Positions 25,564 through 34,989 of a stretch of DNA of 64,000 nucleotides are shown piece after piece. Under the pieces are notes generated by a model. The model had not been told where the DNA came from, did no database searches, and was given only the letters and a program-made list of their open reading frames with translations. Position 1 is the stretch's first letter. Each line of letters starts with the position of its first letter. Where the stretch lies: the NCBI RefSeq assembly GCF_945269915.1, contig NZ_CALYOY010000001.1:1-64000 (forward strand). Direction: 5' to 3'. The DNA is from an uncultured Bifidobacterium sp. (GTDB lineage: Bacteria; Actinomycetota; Actinomycetes; Actinomycetales; Bifidobacteriaceae). Both the position numbers and the translations under genes were made by a program.

Positions 25564-27452
25564 GTCTGCTCCTCCCCCCGGGCTGTCCCATCCCCTCCCG
25601 TCTCCCGGGAGGACGCGTCCTGATCCTTGTCGCCTCCTTGCAGGTCCAGGGTGACCAGGGTCTGGCCGGGGTCGACCCCCTGGGCGACCCCGACCTGGAT
25701 GGACTTGACCGTGCCCTTGGCAGGCGCATAGACGTAGTTCTCCATCTTCATGGATTCCAGGACCACCAGGAGGTCGCCCTTGTCGACCGTCTGCCGCTCT
25801 GCAACATTGATCCGGGTGACCACGGCCTGCATAGTGGCCACGATGACCCCGGACCGGGCCGCATCCTGACGGGGGGATCCGGGCTCCGCATCTCTCAGCC
25901 CACGCCCACGCAGGGGCTGGGTGGGGCGGCGCGCCGCACCCTGGCGGTTGAAGGAGCCTCCCATGCCTCCCAGGAGGGAATCGGGCAGGGAAAGCTTGAC
26001 CCGCTTGTCGTCGATCTCGACGTTGTAGGTCTCCATGGTCTCCCTGACCGGGGGCTCCTGGGGGGTACCGGATACCGAGGCCGGCTGACCGGTGGTGTTG
26101 GTCTTGGGCTCCATGGTCAGGTAGACCCGTTCCAGCCACTTGGTCGAAACGTCGAAGGAATGACCATTTTCGGCCGTGAACTCCGGGTTGGAGAAGATCT
26201 TCTGGAAGAGGCTGGCCGGGGTCGGCACCCCGCCGATGCTCATCTCGCGCAGGGCACGGCGAACCCGGGCCACGGCGGCCGGACGATCCTGCGCGGTGAC
26301 GACCACCTTGCCCATCATCGAATCATCCCTGGGTGAGACCGTGTCGCCCACCTCAACACCCGAATCGATGCGGATGCCGGGGCCCGAGGGCCACTGGAGG
26401 GATTCTATGGTGCCCGAACTGGGGGTCAGGTTGGTGGCCGGGTCCTCGCTGGTGATACGCAGCTCGAAGCTGTGCCCGCGCGGGGCCGGGGCCGGGGTCA
26501 GGGAGCCCCCGTCGGCGATGATCAACTGTTCCCGGACCAGGTCCAGGCCGCAGACCTGCTCGCTGACCGTGTGCTCCACCTGGAGCCTGGGGTTGACCTC
26601 CATGAAGTAGACCGAGTCCTGGGGGGTGACCAGGAACTCGCAGGTGCCCAGCCCCTCGTAACCGACCGTATCGAAAAGCCGCCGGGAGAACCCCTCCAGC
26701 TGGGAGATGACATCGGCCGAGAGGAAGGGGGCCGGGGCCTCCTCGACCAGCTTCTGATTGCGGCGCTGCACGGAGCAATCCCTGGTGGAGTAGACCGTGA
26801 ACTGGCCATGGCTGTCACGCCCGGACTGCGTCTCCACGTGCCGGGCCCGATCGACGAACTTCTCGATGAAGTAGTCTCCCAGATCGCCCCCCTGGAGGGC
26901 GTCATGGTTCATATAGAAGGTACGGAGCTCGTCACTGTCGTTGATCAGGGTTATACCGCGTCCACCGCCCCCGTCCGCCTTCTTCATCATGACGGGGTAG
27001 CCGTTGTCGTCGGCGAAGTCCAGGAGTGCACGCATGTCGGAGACCGGCTCACTCAGCCCGGGCACGACGGGCACCCTGGCCCGCTCGGCCACCTTGCAGG
27101 CCGTGATCTTGTCACCAAGCTCGTCCAGAACGGATGGGTCCGGCCCCACCCAGGTGATCCCGGCGGCCTTGACCTTGGAGGCGAAGGAGGAGAACTCGGA
27201 GAGGAACCCGTATCCGGGATGGAGGGCGTCGGCCCCGGCCCGCTTGGCGATGGAGACGATCAGGTCCTCGTTCAGATAGGTCTGGATGTTGGTGTCACCA
27301 GGCAGAAGGTAGGCCTCGTCCGCCATCTGGGCGTAAGGGGCGTCACGGTCCTGATCTGCATAGACGGCCACGGTGGCGACGCCCATTTCCTGGGCGGTTC
27401 GCACCACCCTGAGCGCGATTTCGCCTCTGTTGGCAATCAGCAGTTTTTTCAT
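25560..27452 (-). CDS. accC: acyl-CoA carboxylase alpha subunit (biotin carboxylase plus biotin carrier)
   Basis: A 630-residue fusion typical of actinobacteria. The N-terminal 450 residues are an ATP-grasp biotin carboxylase: KKLLIANRGEIALRVVRTAQ start, YGFLSEFSSFA, glycine loop KKADGGGGRGITL, and VYFMEVNPRLQVEHTVSE. The C-terminal 70 residues are a biotinyl carrier domain with the biotin-accepting Lys in VLESMKMENYV near residue 570. It carboxylates its own biotin with ATP and bicarbonate and hands CO2 to the accD product. It lies between birA, which should biotinylate it, and accD, in the same direction. Confidence 0.95.
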   Translation of the reverse strand: MKKLLIANRGEIALRVVRTAQEMGVATVAVYADQDRDAPYAQMADEAYLLPGDTNIQTYLNEDLIVSIAKRAGADALHPGYGFLSEFSSFASKVKAAGITWVGPDPSVLDELGDKITACKVAERARVPVVPGLSEPVSDMRALLDFADDNGYPVMMKKADGGGGRGITLINDSDELRTFYMNHDALQGGDLGDYFIEKFVDRARHVETQSGRDSHGQFTVYSTRDCSVQRRNQKLVEEAPAPFLSADVISQLEGFSRRLFDTVGYEGLGTCEFLVTPQDSVYFMEVNPRLQVEHTVSEQVCGLDLVREQLIIADGGSLTPAPAPRGHSFELRITSEDPATNLTPSSGTIESLQWPSGPGIRIDSGVEVGDTVSPRDDSMMGKVVVTAQDRPAAVARVRRALREMSIGGVPTPASLFQKIFSNPEFTAENGHSFDVSTKWLERVYLTMEPKTNTTGQPASVSGTPQEPPVRETMETYNVEIDDKRVKLSLPDSLLGGMGGSFNRQGAARRPTQPLRGRGLRDAEPGSPRQDAARSGVIVATMQAVVTRINVAERQTVDKGDLLVVLESMKMENYVYAPAKGTVKSIQVGVAQGVDPGQTLVTLDLQGGDKDQDASSRETGGDGTARGEEQT

Positions 27453-27506
27453 ATACCCTTCTCTTTCCCCGTGGATGGCGGAGCCTCCCCCGCAATGAAT
27501 CGATGC

Positions 27507-28607
27507 TTATCTGGTACCCGATGACACATCGGGAAGAACGCCGACATCGCCGGTGGTCACGGTGATTGACGACCCGTCCTCCAACTCAACCTTGAGGGAG
27601 GCATCGGGGTTGATGGCCAGGGCCTTGCCCCTGACCGGATCACCGGCAACTGGCCTGACCTCGACCTGGCGGCCCACGGTCCAGCTCATGCCTCCGATCC
27701 GCGAGCGCAGATCATCCAGGGCCGGGTCCGCCCGGTCCACCAGGTCGTTCAGGTAGAGGCTCAGGTACCAGGAGATGGCATCGACCAGGTCGTCCCTGAG
27801 CATGCCGTATTCGGGAAGCTGCCCGTAGCGGAGGTGGAGGGAGGTGGCCAGATCGGTGGGCAGGTGGTCTTCGGGCAGGAAGAGGTTCATGCCCACACCG
27901 ATGATGACAGCGGACCACTCCTGGTCTACCGTCACCAGTTCGCAGAGGATCCCCGCCAGCTTGCAGCCCCCGCAAAAGATATCGTTGGGCCATTTCAGGG
28001 CCAGGTCGGAACCGGTCCTGGTCCGATCCGCGTCAAGTGGTCGGCACCCGTGGTATGCAAGGACATCCTCGAGGCCGTCGATGACGGCGAGTCCGGAGAT
28101 CATGGGAAGCCATCCGGACCGGGAGCCCGTGGTCAGAGGGGTGGGGAGGGCCACGGCCCATGAGGAGAGGAGAGATTGACCGGCCTGGTTGACCCAGGTG
28201 CGATCAAGACGACCACGGCACCGGACCTGTACATCTGAAACCGCCACACTGAGTGGCACATTACAGTGCCCGGTACCGGGCCATCGCCGAATACCTTTAC
28301 TTGCGACTCTTCCCTCATTTCGTGTAGCCGTAGTAATCCCCTTGCGGGTATTTTTTCGAGGCGTGTCTTCGGCTTTCCCCTTTGTGCCTGGAACTACAAA
28401 CCCCTTCGTGTTCCCCACGTCCGTTGCGGAACCGCTGTCCCCAAACAGCTTCTCCACCCGTTGGCGCGCGTCTGAATACGGGGAGGTTTCCAGAGCATGG
28501 GCCAGAAGGGTATTGGTCGAATCAACGGTATCGAGAACCGTGATAGATGACACAACACCACTGCTCAGCGATGCCGATGGTTGCCACTTGGTATTCTGAT
28601 GAGGCAC
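27507..28607 (-). CDS. birA: biotin--[acyl-CoA-carboxylase] ligase with a large insertion
   Basis: A 366-residue ligase from GTG 28607; no N-terminal DNA-binding domain, so it is the non-repressor type. It activates biotin to biotinyl-AMP and joins it to the carrier Lys of the adjacent accC product. Visible are TVLDTVDSTNTLLA at the start, LALKWPNDIFCGGCKLAGIL near 205 and a C-terminal beta domain. Two oddities: about 80 extra polar residues lie between the STN motif and the biotin loop (roughly residues 45-125), and the loop normally reading GRGRxG is CRGRLDR, with the first glycine replaced. The insertion is lower in GC than the rest. It may be a lineage-specific insertion or early decay. 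Confidence 0.85.
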   Translation of the reverse strand: MPHQNTKWQPSASLSSGVVSSITVLDTVDSTNTLLAHALETSPYSDARQRVEKLFGDSGSATDVGNTKGFVVPGTKGKAEDTPRKNTRKGITTATRNEGRVASKGIRRWPGTGHCNVPLSVAVSDVQVRCRGRLDRTWVNQAGQSLLSSWAVALPTPLTTGSRSGWLPMISGLAVIDGLEDVLAYHGCRPLDADRTRTGSDLALKWPNDIFCGGCKLAGILCELVTVDQEWSAVIIGVGMNLFLPEDHLPTDLATSLHLRYGQLPEYGMLRDDLVDAISWYLSLYLNDLVDRADPALDDLRSRIGGMSWTVGRQVEVRPVAGDPVRGKALAINPDASLKVELEDGSSITVTTGDVGVLPDVSSGTR

Positions 28608-28809
28608 ATCTTTTACTATAAGTCACGGAAGGTTCTTCAGGAAGCTGGCTATCTACAAAACAGGACGTCCGATTTTGTACCTTTCCACAAATCACGCCAC
28701 GGAGCGGCAGGACCGCCCCGGCAGAGGACACCAATCGTGTCCGAATCGTGGTCCGATGGATAGAATTGGATGTACCGAACCGCATGCTTCATACACGAGG
28801 GGGGACCAC

Positions 28810-30765
28810 TTGGCAGCAGATACCGGTACCAGCGGCAACTCTCTGAGTGGTCACCGGAACCCTCCTGGCACCATCCTGGGCAGGGGCCTTGCCGGACTCA
28901 TCTGTCTCTGGATCGCCTGGTGCACCTCGGTGGGCCCCATATACCGCCGGAGCGGGTCCATGGCCGAGTTCGGCTGGTCGAATACCCTGATTCTCCTGGT
29001 CACCCTGACCGTCTGCCTGGGCATGGTCGCCCTGGTCGGCCGCCTACTGAGTGGCGGTGAGTCCGTCTGGACCGGCTTGGAGAACGGACGTGATGGATTC
29101 CCGGGAAGGAAGGTCAGGGCCTTCAAGGATTCCCTGGACGGGCGGGAACGGTTCCGGTCCATGGTCGGCGCCTACCGGGCATTCATCATGGGGCAGACCC
29201 GGGGATGGAAACCCATCATGCGCCTCCTGGTCATTGGATGGGCCTGGGCCCTGGTGACCCTCCTGGCCGCGTACGGAGCCGACCTCTACGCACAGATCGC
29301 CGAGTGCACCAACTGGCTCCTGCAGATGCGGGGCGACGTGCCCCAATACGGCGGGAACGCCTTCACCCAGATGGACGTCTACCCGATCGGACACTACCTC
29401 TGGCCGGCCGACCCCACCTTCCTGACCGACCAGCACAACCTGGTCCTGACCTTCTTCTACGGGATGACGGCCCTGGCCTCCCAGCGGCTGACAGGCTCCT
29501 ACGACGCGGGCATCGTCCTCCTGGGGGGGCTGCAACTGGTCTTCGGCGCCTTCTGCTGCGCCGTCACGGCTGATCGGTTCTTCACCGGCGGACGGCCCTG
29601 CGCTACCGGCGCGGAGACCAGGACCGTCACGGCAGAGCCTGGAGCCTACCGGGCCGGCCCCCTGGCCCGCACCCTGGTCATCATCTTCTTCCTGGTCTGC
29701 CCCTTCAACGTCTTCAGCACGATCAGCCTGACCAAGTCACCCCTCTTCGCCTTCGCCTTCGTCTGGTGGTTCGGCATCTGGTACCAGGCCATCAGGCAGG
29801 ACGGGCCCGGCAAGCGCCCCTTGGCCAGCACCAGGACCCTGGTTGGTCTGGCCGTCAGCACCCTGATCATGCTGATCAGCACCAAGTATGGGGTCTACAT
29901 CGTCGCCGCCCAGATCGTCCTGGCACTGATCCTGCACCGGCGGCATTGGCGGGCCTACCTGGTCTGCCTTCTCCTGCCCATCCTGGCCTTCACGGCCCTG
30001 ATCACCGGCCTTGAGGGGGCAGGACGGGTCATCAAGGGAGACCCCGTGGAGAGCAAGAGCATCCAGCTCCAGCAGATAGCCCGGGTGGCCAAGGTCGACC
30101 CCTCAGGCATCGACGGACGGACCAGGCAGGACCTGGCACCCATCCTGGACCTGGGCTCGGCGGCCACCAACTACACGCCCTGGGAGGCCGACAGGGTCAA
30201 GTCATCCGGGAACCAGCCCAAGCTGATCGTCTACAAGTGGCGCACGGTCACGGCCGAGCAGATGAAGAGGTTGAATCGGGCCTGGCTCCACCTGGCCAAG
30301 GGGCACACCCTTCCCTACCTGGATGCGTTCATGGCCGAATGCTACGGCTACTTCGACGTCAACGACCCGGCCTATGTGGCCATGTCCTATTATCTGAATA
30401 ACTCCTACGTGCAGGAATCCAGCACCTGGATCCAGTACTGGTGCCGGGATTGGCGCAACGGAATCACGGGCCTGGCCAGAACCTGGGCCAGCATACCCGT
30501 CCTGGGCTGGGTGGCCCAGGGGAACTTCTGGGTGGTCCTGGCGCTGATCCTGATTGCCGCCTGGCTGAGCACCGGACGCTGGCGCCACCTGCTCGGCTTC
30601 TTCCCGCTCCTGCTGATCATGGGGGTCATGGTCACCTCGCCGGCCAACAACTTCGAACGGCACATGCTTCCCGTGGCCATGGTGGTGCCCTTCCTGATCC
30701 TGGCCATGTCCCGCGAACGCCAAAGCGCTTCCACCCAGGAAAGGAGCGGGTCCCTACCATGCTGA
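28810..30765 (+). CDS. DUF6020-family polytopic membrane protein
   Basis: About 650 residues with 11-13 hydrophobic segments spread over the length. A long extracytoplasmic loop near residues 390-480 of this start contains WTVTAEQ-like RTVTAEQMKRLNRAWLHLAK and aromatic motifs. This organisation and the QMDVYPIGHYLW region match the DUF6020 proteins of Gram-positives, distantly like membrane glycosyltransferases; function is not established. TTG 28810 follows AGGGGGG at good spacing and is preferred; ATG 28756 in the same frame is possible. The next gene, a PucR-type regulator, starts 81 bases on. Confidence 0.75.
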   Translation: MAADTGTSGNSLSGHRNPPGTILGRGLAGLICLWIAWCTSVGPIYRRSGSMAEFGWSNTLILLVTLTVCLGMVALVGRLLSGGESVWTGLENGRDGFPGRKVRAFKDSLDGRERFRSMVGAYRAFIMGQTRGWKPIMRLLVIGWAWALVTLLAAYGADLYAQIAECTNWLLQMRGDVPQYGGNAFTQMDVYPIGHYLWPADPTFLTDQHNLVLTFFYGMTALASQRLTGSYDAGIVLLGGLQLVFGAFCCAVTADRFFTGGRPCATGAETRTVTAEPGAYRAGPLARTLVIIFFLVCPFNVFSTISLTKSPLFAFAFVWWFGIWYQAIRQDGPGKRPLASTRTLVGLAVSTLIMLISTKYGVYIVAAQIVLALILHRRHWRAYLVCLLLPILAFTALITGLEGAGRVIKGDPVESKSIQLQQIARVAKVDPSGIDGRTRQDLAPILDLGSAATNYTPWEADRVKSSGNQPKLIVYKWRTVTAEQMKRLNRAWLHLAKGHTLPYLDAFMAECYGYFDVNDPAYVAMSYYLNNSYVQESSTWIQYWCRDWRNGITGLARTWASIPVLGWVAQGNFWVVLALILIAAWLSTGRWRHLLGFFPLLLIMGVMVTSPANNFERHMLPVAMVVPFLILAMSRERQSASTQERSGSLPC

Positions 30766-30846
30766 CACCCAAGAGAAGACCCCGGTCTGACGCTGTTGGG
30801 GGTCGCACCGGGGCGGGGAGTCTGTTCCGGAATGGTCTGGTACCGA

Positions 30847-32151
30847 ATGGCTGAACCGCATAGGACCGCGGGCAGCGGCATCCCCCACCCGAATGGCCAA
30901 TCGCCGGATGCGTCCGACAAGCCGGATTCCATGGCCGTCCCCCTGCCTGAACCGATCAGAACCCTGGTTCGCCAGGCCGAGAAGGACCTCGGCGACAAGT
31001 TGCCATGGTACGAGGATCTGCCCCAGGACAGCAAGCAGATCCTCAAGGAACTTATTGAAATCGCCATCGCCTCCTTCCTGACGTGGAAGGGCCGGCAGGA
31101 CAGCCTCCCGCCCGACACAGGATGCGACTCCGAACAGGGCATGGTTTCCCTACCGGCACCATTGGAATTCTCTCAGGTCATCAGTCCCCGCCAGGCCATG
31201 GACGTGACCCGGGTCATCGTGGACCTGCTCGAGAACAACATCACCGTCTTCGCCCGTGAGGGGGAGCCTGAGGATGAGACCAGGGATACCATACTGCGCT
31301 ATGCCTGGGAGGTGGCCTTCTCTGCCGCGACGATATACGCCGACCTGGCCGAGGCCCGGAACAGCATGGGAACCAGGACCGAGACCCTGATCATCGAGAG
31401 CCTAATCGACGGATCGACCGGCAGACAGGTAACGACCGGACTCACCATGCTGGGGTGGCCGGCCGACTACCGGTGTTTCGCCATCGTGGGCCGAACACCC
31501 CGGGGAGGGAAGACGAGTGCCGGCATAATCCACCAGCGTATCCGGCTCACCCTGGAGCAGGCTGGGGCCAGGGTACTTATGTCCCAGCACAACAAACTGG
31601 TCGTGATCCTGGCCGATATGGAGGAGGCTGGGACCCCGGCCGACCTCTGTGCCGGCCTCCTCCGCTACTTCGACAAAGAGAGTCCGGTCTGCCTGGGCCC
31701 GCTCCGTCACGGAATCCACGGGGCGGTCGAAACCATCCAGGCGGCCCTGAACACCTATACGGTGGCCCCTGCAGCCGAAGGGCTGAGTGTGGACGGCGGC
31801 CTACCCAGGCCCCTCCATGCGGACGACCTCCTGCCCGAGCGTGCCCTGATGGGCGACGAGAAGGCCTCGGACCAGCTCTACCAGGAGGTCTACAAGAGCC
31901 TGAGCAACGGGGATCGGAACAACCCCCTCCTGGTGACCCTGAGTACCTTCCTGGTCTCCGGCAACTCCCTGGAGACCACGGCCAGGCGGCTGGGAGTCCA
32001 CCCCAACACGGTCCGGTACCGACTCAAACGGTCCATCGAAGTGACCGGCTGGGATGCCATGAACCCCCGTGAGGCCTTCGTTCTCCAGACCGCCCTGAAG
32101 ATAGGCCAGATCCGCGACGCCCAGGAGCAGATGCAGGAACCCCGGGCATAG
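30847..32151 (+). CDS. PucR/CdaR-type regulator resembling FasR
   Basis: About 434 residues; several starts are possible (TTG 30796, ATG 30832, 30847 or 30931) and none has a good binding site. The last 60 residues form a PucR-type helix-turn-helix: FLVSGNSLETTARRLGVHPN, then TVRYRLKRSIEVTGWDAMNP and REAFVLQTAL. This block closely resembles the C-terminus of Streptomyces FasR, which activates fatty acid synthase genes. The middle part is a GGDEF-like/CdaR regulatory fold. Its position just beyond the fas-acc-birA cluster supports a role in controlling lipid synthesis; that is inference. Confidence 0.8.
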   Translation: MAEPHRTAGSGIPHPNGQSPDASDKPDSMAVPLPEPIRTLVRQAEKDLGDKLPWYEDLPQDSKQILKELIEIAIASFLTWKGRQDSLPPDTGCDSEQGMVSLPAPLEFSQVISPRQAMDVTRVIVDLLENNITVFAREGEPEDETRDTILRYAWEVAFSAATIYADLAEARNSMGTRTETLIIESLIDGSTGRQVTTGLTMLGWPADYRCFAIVGRTPRGGKTSAGIIHQRIRLTLEQAGARVLMSQHNKLVVILADMEEAGTPADLCAGLLRYFDKESPVCLGPLRHGIHGAVETIQAALNTYTVAPAAEGLSVDGGLPRPLHADDLLPERALMGDEKASDQLYQEVYKSLSNGDRNNPLLVTLSTFLVSGNSLETTARRLGVHPNTVRYRLKRSIEVTGWDAMNPREAFVLQTALKIGQIRDAQEQMQEPRA

Positions 32152-32256
32152 CTTCCGACCCAAACCGTCTCTGGTCGGTTGGGAGGTCTGCAGGGTCGGC
32201 ACAGGACAGACTGCTCAGGCGCGGAACCATCGGCCCGACACGACGAGGCATGGAAC

Positions 32257-32286
32257 AGGGTGGATGGCCGTACGGCCATCCACCCT
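32257..32286. terminator. 30-bp perfect palindrome between convergent genes
   Basis: An exact inverted repeat with arm GGGTGGATGGCCG lies between the ends of the PucR-type regulator gene and rplA. It would form a very stable hairpin in transcripts from either side. It lacks a U tract, but the position between convergent genes fits a bidirectional terminator. Confidence 0.65.
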
Positions 32287-32322
32287 CAGGAATCCACGAG
32301 GGCAACGCCCCCGAGACCACAA

Positions 32323-33012
32323 TCAGAGCAGGGCTATGTCCAGAGGAACACCAGGACCCATGGTCGTGGTCAGGGTGGCCTTGGTGATGTAGCGACCCTT
32401 GACCGTGGCCGGCTTGGCGCGCTTGATCTCCTCATCGACGGCGCGGAAGTTCTCCGCCAGGGCCTTTTCATCGAAGGAGACCTTGCCCACGGGGAAGCTC
32501 AGGTTGCCGTTCTTGTCGACGCGGAACTCGATACGACCCGCCTTGATCTCGGAGACGGCCTTGGCCACATCCATGGTGACGGTGCCGGTCTTCGGGTTGG
32601 GCATGAGACCACGGGGGCCCAGGACGCGGCCCAGACGGCCGACCTTGCCCATCATGTCAGGGGTGGCAACCACGGCATCGAAGTCCAGGTAGCCGCCGGC
32701 GACCTTTGTCACCAGCTCGTCATCGCCAACCTCGTCCGCGCCGGCCTCGGTGGCAGCAGTGGCCTGGGGGCCACGGGCGAAGACCAGGACGCGGACGGTC
32801 TTGCCGGTGCCGTTGGGCAGGCTGACGGTGCCGCGGACCAGCTGGTCGGCCTTACGGGGATCCACGTTCAGACGGTAGACGGCCTCTACGGTCTCGTCAA
32901 ACCCGCGCTTGGGCATGCTCTTGAGCAGGGCGATGCCCTCCTCAGGGGTGTACAGGTTGGTGCGATCGACCTTCTCGGCCGCCTCGCGGTACTTCTTGGA
33001 ACGCTTGGTCAT
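32323..33012 (-). CDS. rplA: 50S ribosomal protein L1
   Basis: A 229-residue L1 protein, full length for the family, which binds 23S rRNA at the mobile L1 stalk and in many bacteria represses its own operon. It begins [20 protein letters not shown] and contains the conserved [19 protein letters not shown] block. It follows rplK by 64 bases in the same direction and is the last gene of the secE-nusG-rplK-rplA group, ending before the palindrome at 32257. Confidence 0.98.
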   Translation of the reverse strand: MTKRSKKYREAAEKVDRTNLYTPEEGIALLKSMPKRGFDETVEAVYRLNVDPRKADQLVRGTVSLPNGTGKTVRVLVFARGPQATAATEAGADEVGDDELVTKVAGGYLDFDAVVATPDMMGKVGRLGRVLGPRGLMPNPKTGTVTMDVAKAVSEIKAGRIEFRVDKNGNLSFPVGKVSFDEKALAENFRAVDEEIKRAKPATVKGRYITKATLTTTMGPGVPLDIALL

Positions 33013-33076
33013 CTGCTTCTCCTATCAGCAGTCGCGGTGCGGGCAAGCGTATGCCCTACCGCTCACAACAAAAATT

Positions 33077-33508
33077 TCAGTCGGTGACGGTGATGCCCAT
33101 GGAACGGGCGGTGCCTTCGATGATCTTCATGCCGGCCTCGACATCTCGGGCCGACAGGTCCTCCATCTTGGTCTCGGCGATCTCGCGGACCTGGGCCTTG
33201 GTAACCGAGCCCACCTTGGTGGTCAGCGGGTTGCCGGCACCCTTGGCCACGCCAGCAGCCTTGCGGAGCAGGTCCGCAGCCGGCGGGGTCTTAGTGACGA
33301 AAGTGAAGGAACGATCCTCATAGACGGTGATGATGCAGGGGATGACCTGACCCATCCTGTCCTTGGTGGCATCGTTATACTGCTTGCAGAAGTCCATGAT
33401 ATTGACGCCATGGGAACCCAGGGCGGGGCCCAGCGGCGGGGCAGGATTGGCCTTGCCTGCCTCGATCTGCACTTTGATCAGCGCGGTGACTTTCTTCTTT
33501 GCAGCCAT
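33077..33508 (-). CDS. rplK: 50S ribosomal protein L11
   Basis: A 143-residue L11, which forms the GTPase-associated stalk base on 23S rRNA. The N-terminal [20 protein letters not shown] and [15 protein letters not shown] are family hallmarks. The C-terminal RNA-binding domain ends [10 protein letters not shown]. An AGAAGAA tract precedes the ATG. It sits 147 bases after nusG and 64 before rplA, the usual bacterial order. Confidence 0.98.
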   Translation of the reverse strand: MAAKKKVTALIKVQIEAGKANPAPPLGPALGSHGVNIMDFCKQYNDATKDRMGQVIPCIITVYEDRSFTFVTKTPPAADLLRKAAGVAKGAGNPLTTKVGSVTKAQVREIAETKMEDLSARDVEAGMKIIEGTARSMGITVTD

Positions 33509-33655
33509 TGCTGGTTCTTCTTTCTATGAAGCGGTGATGTCGGAGACCGAAGGGTCCCCTCCCGCAACTTGTTCTTTCCACATGCACCCTGGGGGCGCAC
33601 AAGCCTGTCGATTATGACATGGGCCGACGACACGCCGACCGGTGCCGACCCGGGG

Positions 33656-34489
33656 CTAGGAGATCTTCTCCACCTGGTCGAATCCCAGCTCGACCGGGGT
33701 GTCACGCCCGAAGATCGAGACCAGGACGGTCAGCTTCTGGGTGGTGGGCTCCACATCGGAGACCACGGCGGCCATGGTGGCGAAGGGCCCGTCGGTGACG
33801 GTGACCTGGTCGCCCACGGCGTAGGAGACCTCGACCGTACGCTTCTTGGCGGCCTCGGGCTTGTCGCCTGCAGCCTTCAGGGCCTCGGAGGCAATCATGG
33901 GGGCCATCATCCTGACGACCTCCTTGCGGGTCAGGGGTGCGGGCTCCTTGCTGGGGCCCACGAACCCGGTGACACCTTCGGTGTCGCGAATGATGCGACG
34001 TGCATTCTCGTCCGGCCACATACGGATGAGCACATAACCGGGGACCCGAACACGGGTGACGACCTTCTTGCCACGGTCCGTGTGCTTCTCGACCTCCTCC
34101 ATGGGAATCTCCACCTGGAATACCTGGTCTTCAAGACCGAAGGAGACGATACGGGACTCGACGTTGGCCTTGACCCGCTTTTCGTACCCGGAGTACGTGT
34201 GCAGGACGTACCACTTGCCCTCAAGGGTGCGCAGCTTCTTGGAAAACTCGTCAACCGCCTTCTGGCCGGCATCCTCCTGGGCGGGTTGATCCTGGGCGGT
34301 CTCACCCTGATCGACGGAATCCGCCTGGGCCTGCTCGGGGGCGGGGCCGGCATCTTCCCGAGCCTGCCGGTCGACAGGCCGGTCCTGGATCGGAGCCTCC
34401 TCCTGCCCCTCGGCCAGGGCCGGGACCGTATCCTGGGGTCCCTGGGTCAGATCATTGCCCAGACCCTCAGTCGTCAGATCATCACTCAT
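33656..34489 (-). CDS. nusG: transcription elongation/termination factor NusG
   Basis: A 277-residue NusG. Residues from about 90 form the NGN domain that binds RNA polymerase ([40 protein letters not shown]). The C-terminal KOW domain ([20 protein letters not shown]) contacts Rho or ribosomal S10. The first 90 residues are an acidic, Gln/Pro-rich extension as seen in actinobacterial NusG, here on the long side. It lies 30 bases after secE in the same direction. Confidence 0.97.
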   Translation of the reverse strand: MSDDLTTEGLGNDLTQGPQDTVPALAEGQEEAPIQDRPVDRQAREDAGPAPEQAQADSVDQGETAQDQPAQEDAGQKAVDEFSKKLRTLEGKWYVLHTYSGYEKRVKANVESRIVSFGLEDQVFQVEIPMEEVEKHTDRGKKVVTRVRVPGYVLIRMWPDENARRIIRDTEGVTGFVGPSKEPAPLTRKEVVRMMAPMIASEALKAAGDKPEAAKKRTVEVSYAVGDQVTVTDGPFATMAAVVSDVEPTTQKLTVLVSIFGRDTPVELGFDQVEKIS

Positions 34490-34519
34490 GGATTACTCCA
34501 CCTTCTACCTTGTTGCGCT

Positions 34520-34732
34520 TCAGCCGAATACGAGGAAGACCAGTTTGCCCAGCCCGAAGTCCAGAACCGTCACGAAGAGCATGAGCAGGAGGACGAAGAT
34601 GAAGACGGCCACCGACCAGCCCAGGAGTTCCTTCCCGGTCGGGGCGACCACCTTGCGGATCTCATCGATGACCTGTTTGATGAACAGACCGATACGCATG
34701 AAGAAGTTCGGCTTGTCTTCTTTCCTTGCCAT
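34520..34732 (-). CDS. secE: preprotein translocase subunit SecE
   Basis: A 70-residue SecE with a short amphipathic N-terminus (NFFMRIGLFIKQVIDEIRKV, conserved V-x-P-T-G-KELLGW turn) and one C-terminal transmembrane segment (SVAVFIFVLLLMLFVTVLDF). It clamps the SecY channel. Single-span SecE is normal for Gram-positives. It is placed between tRNA-Trp and nusG, the standard arrangement. Confidence 0.97.
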   Translation of the reverse strand: MARKEDKPNFFMRIGLFIKQVIDEIRKVVAPTGKELLGWSVAVFIFVLLLMLFVTVLDFGLGKLVFLVFG

Positions 34733-34778
34733 GGTCTACATCCTTCACTTGTCGTGCACTGCCAGCTGCAACACTTTG

Positions 34779-34851
34779 CAGGGAAGGCGGGACTCGAACC
34801 CACAACCTACGGTTTTGGAGACCGTTGCGCTACCAATTGCGCCACTTCCCT
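34779..34851 (-). tRNA. tRNA-Trp (anticodon CCA)
   Basis: The minus strand folds with acceptor AGGGAAG/CTTCCCT, D-arm GGCGCAATTGGTAGCGC, anticodon stem ACGGT/ACCGT with loop CTCCAAA (anticodon CCA), and T-arm GTGGGTTCGAGTCCCGC. CCA is not encoded. It precedes secE as in many actinobacteria. Confidence 0.95.
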
Positions 34852-34989
34852 ATCGGGACTTCTCCCAACAGTACTCGAGGCAGACAAACCCGCCTCCACT
34901 GTCGGAGAAAAACCGCCAAATTGCTATTTTAGCGTAAAGGGTGGTCTGAGTCCAACCGCGTGCCGTCACGACACCTCGGAGGAAGGCGA

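Noticed and set aside
25564..26139. N-terminal extension of AccD by about 190 residues
   Set aside because: The extension overlaps the accC coding region in another frame and looks like shadow sequence; ATG 25563 has a GGAGG site and the four-base overlap typical of coupled subunits.
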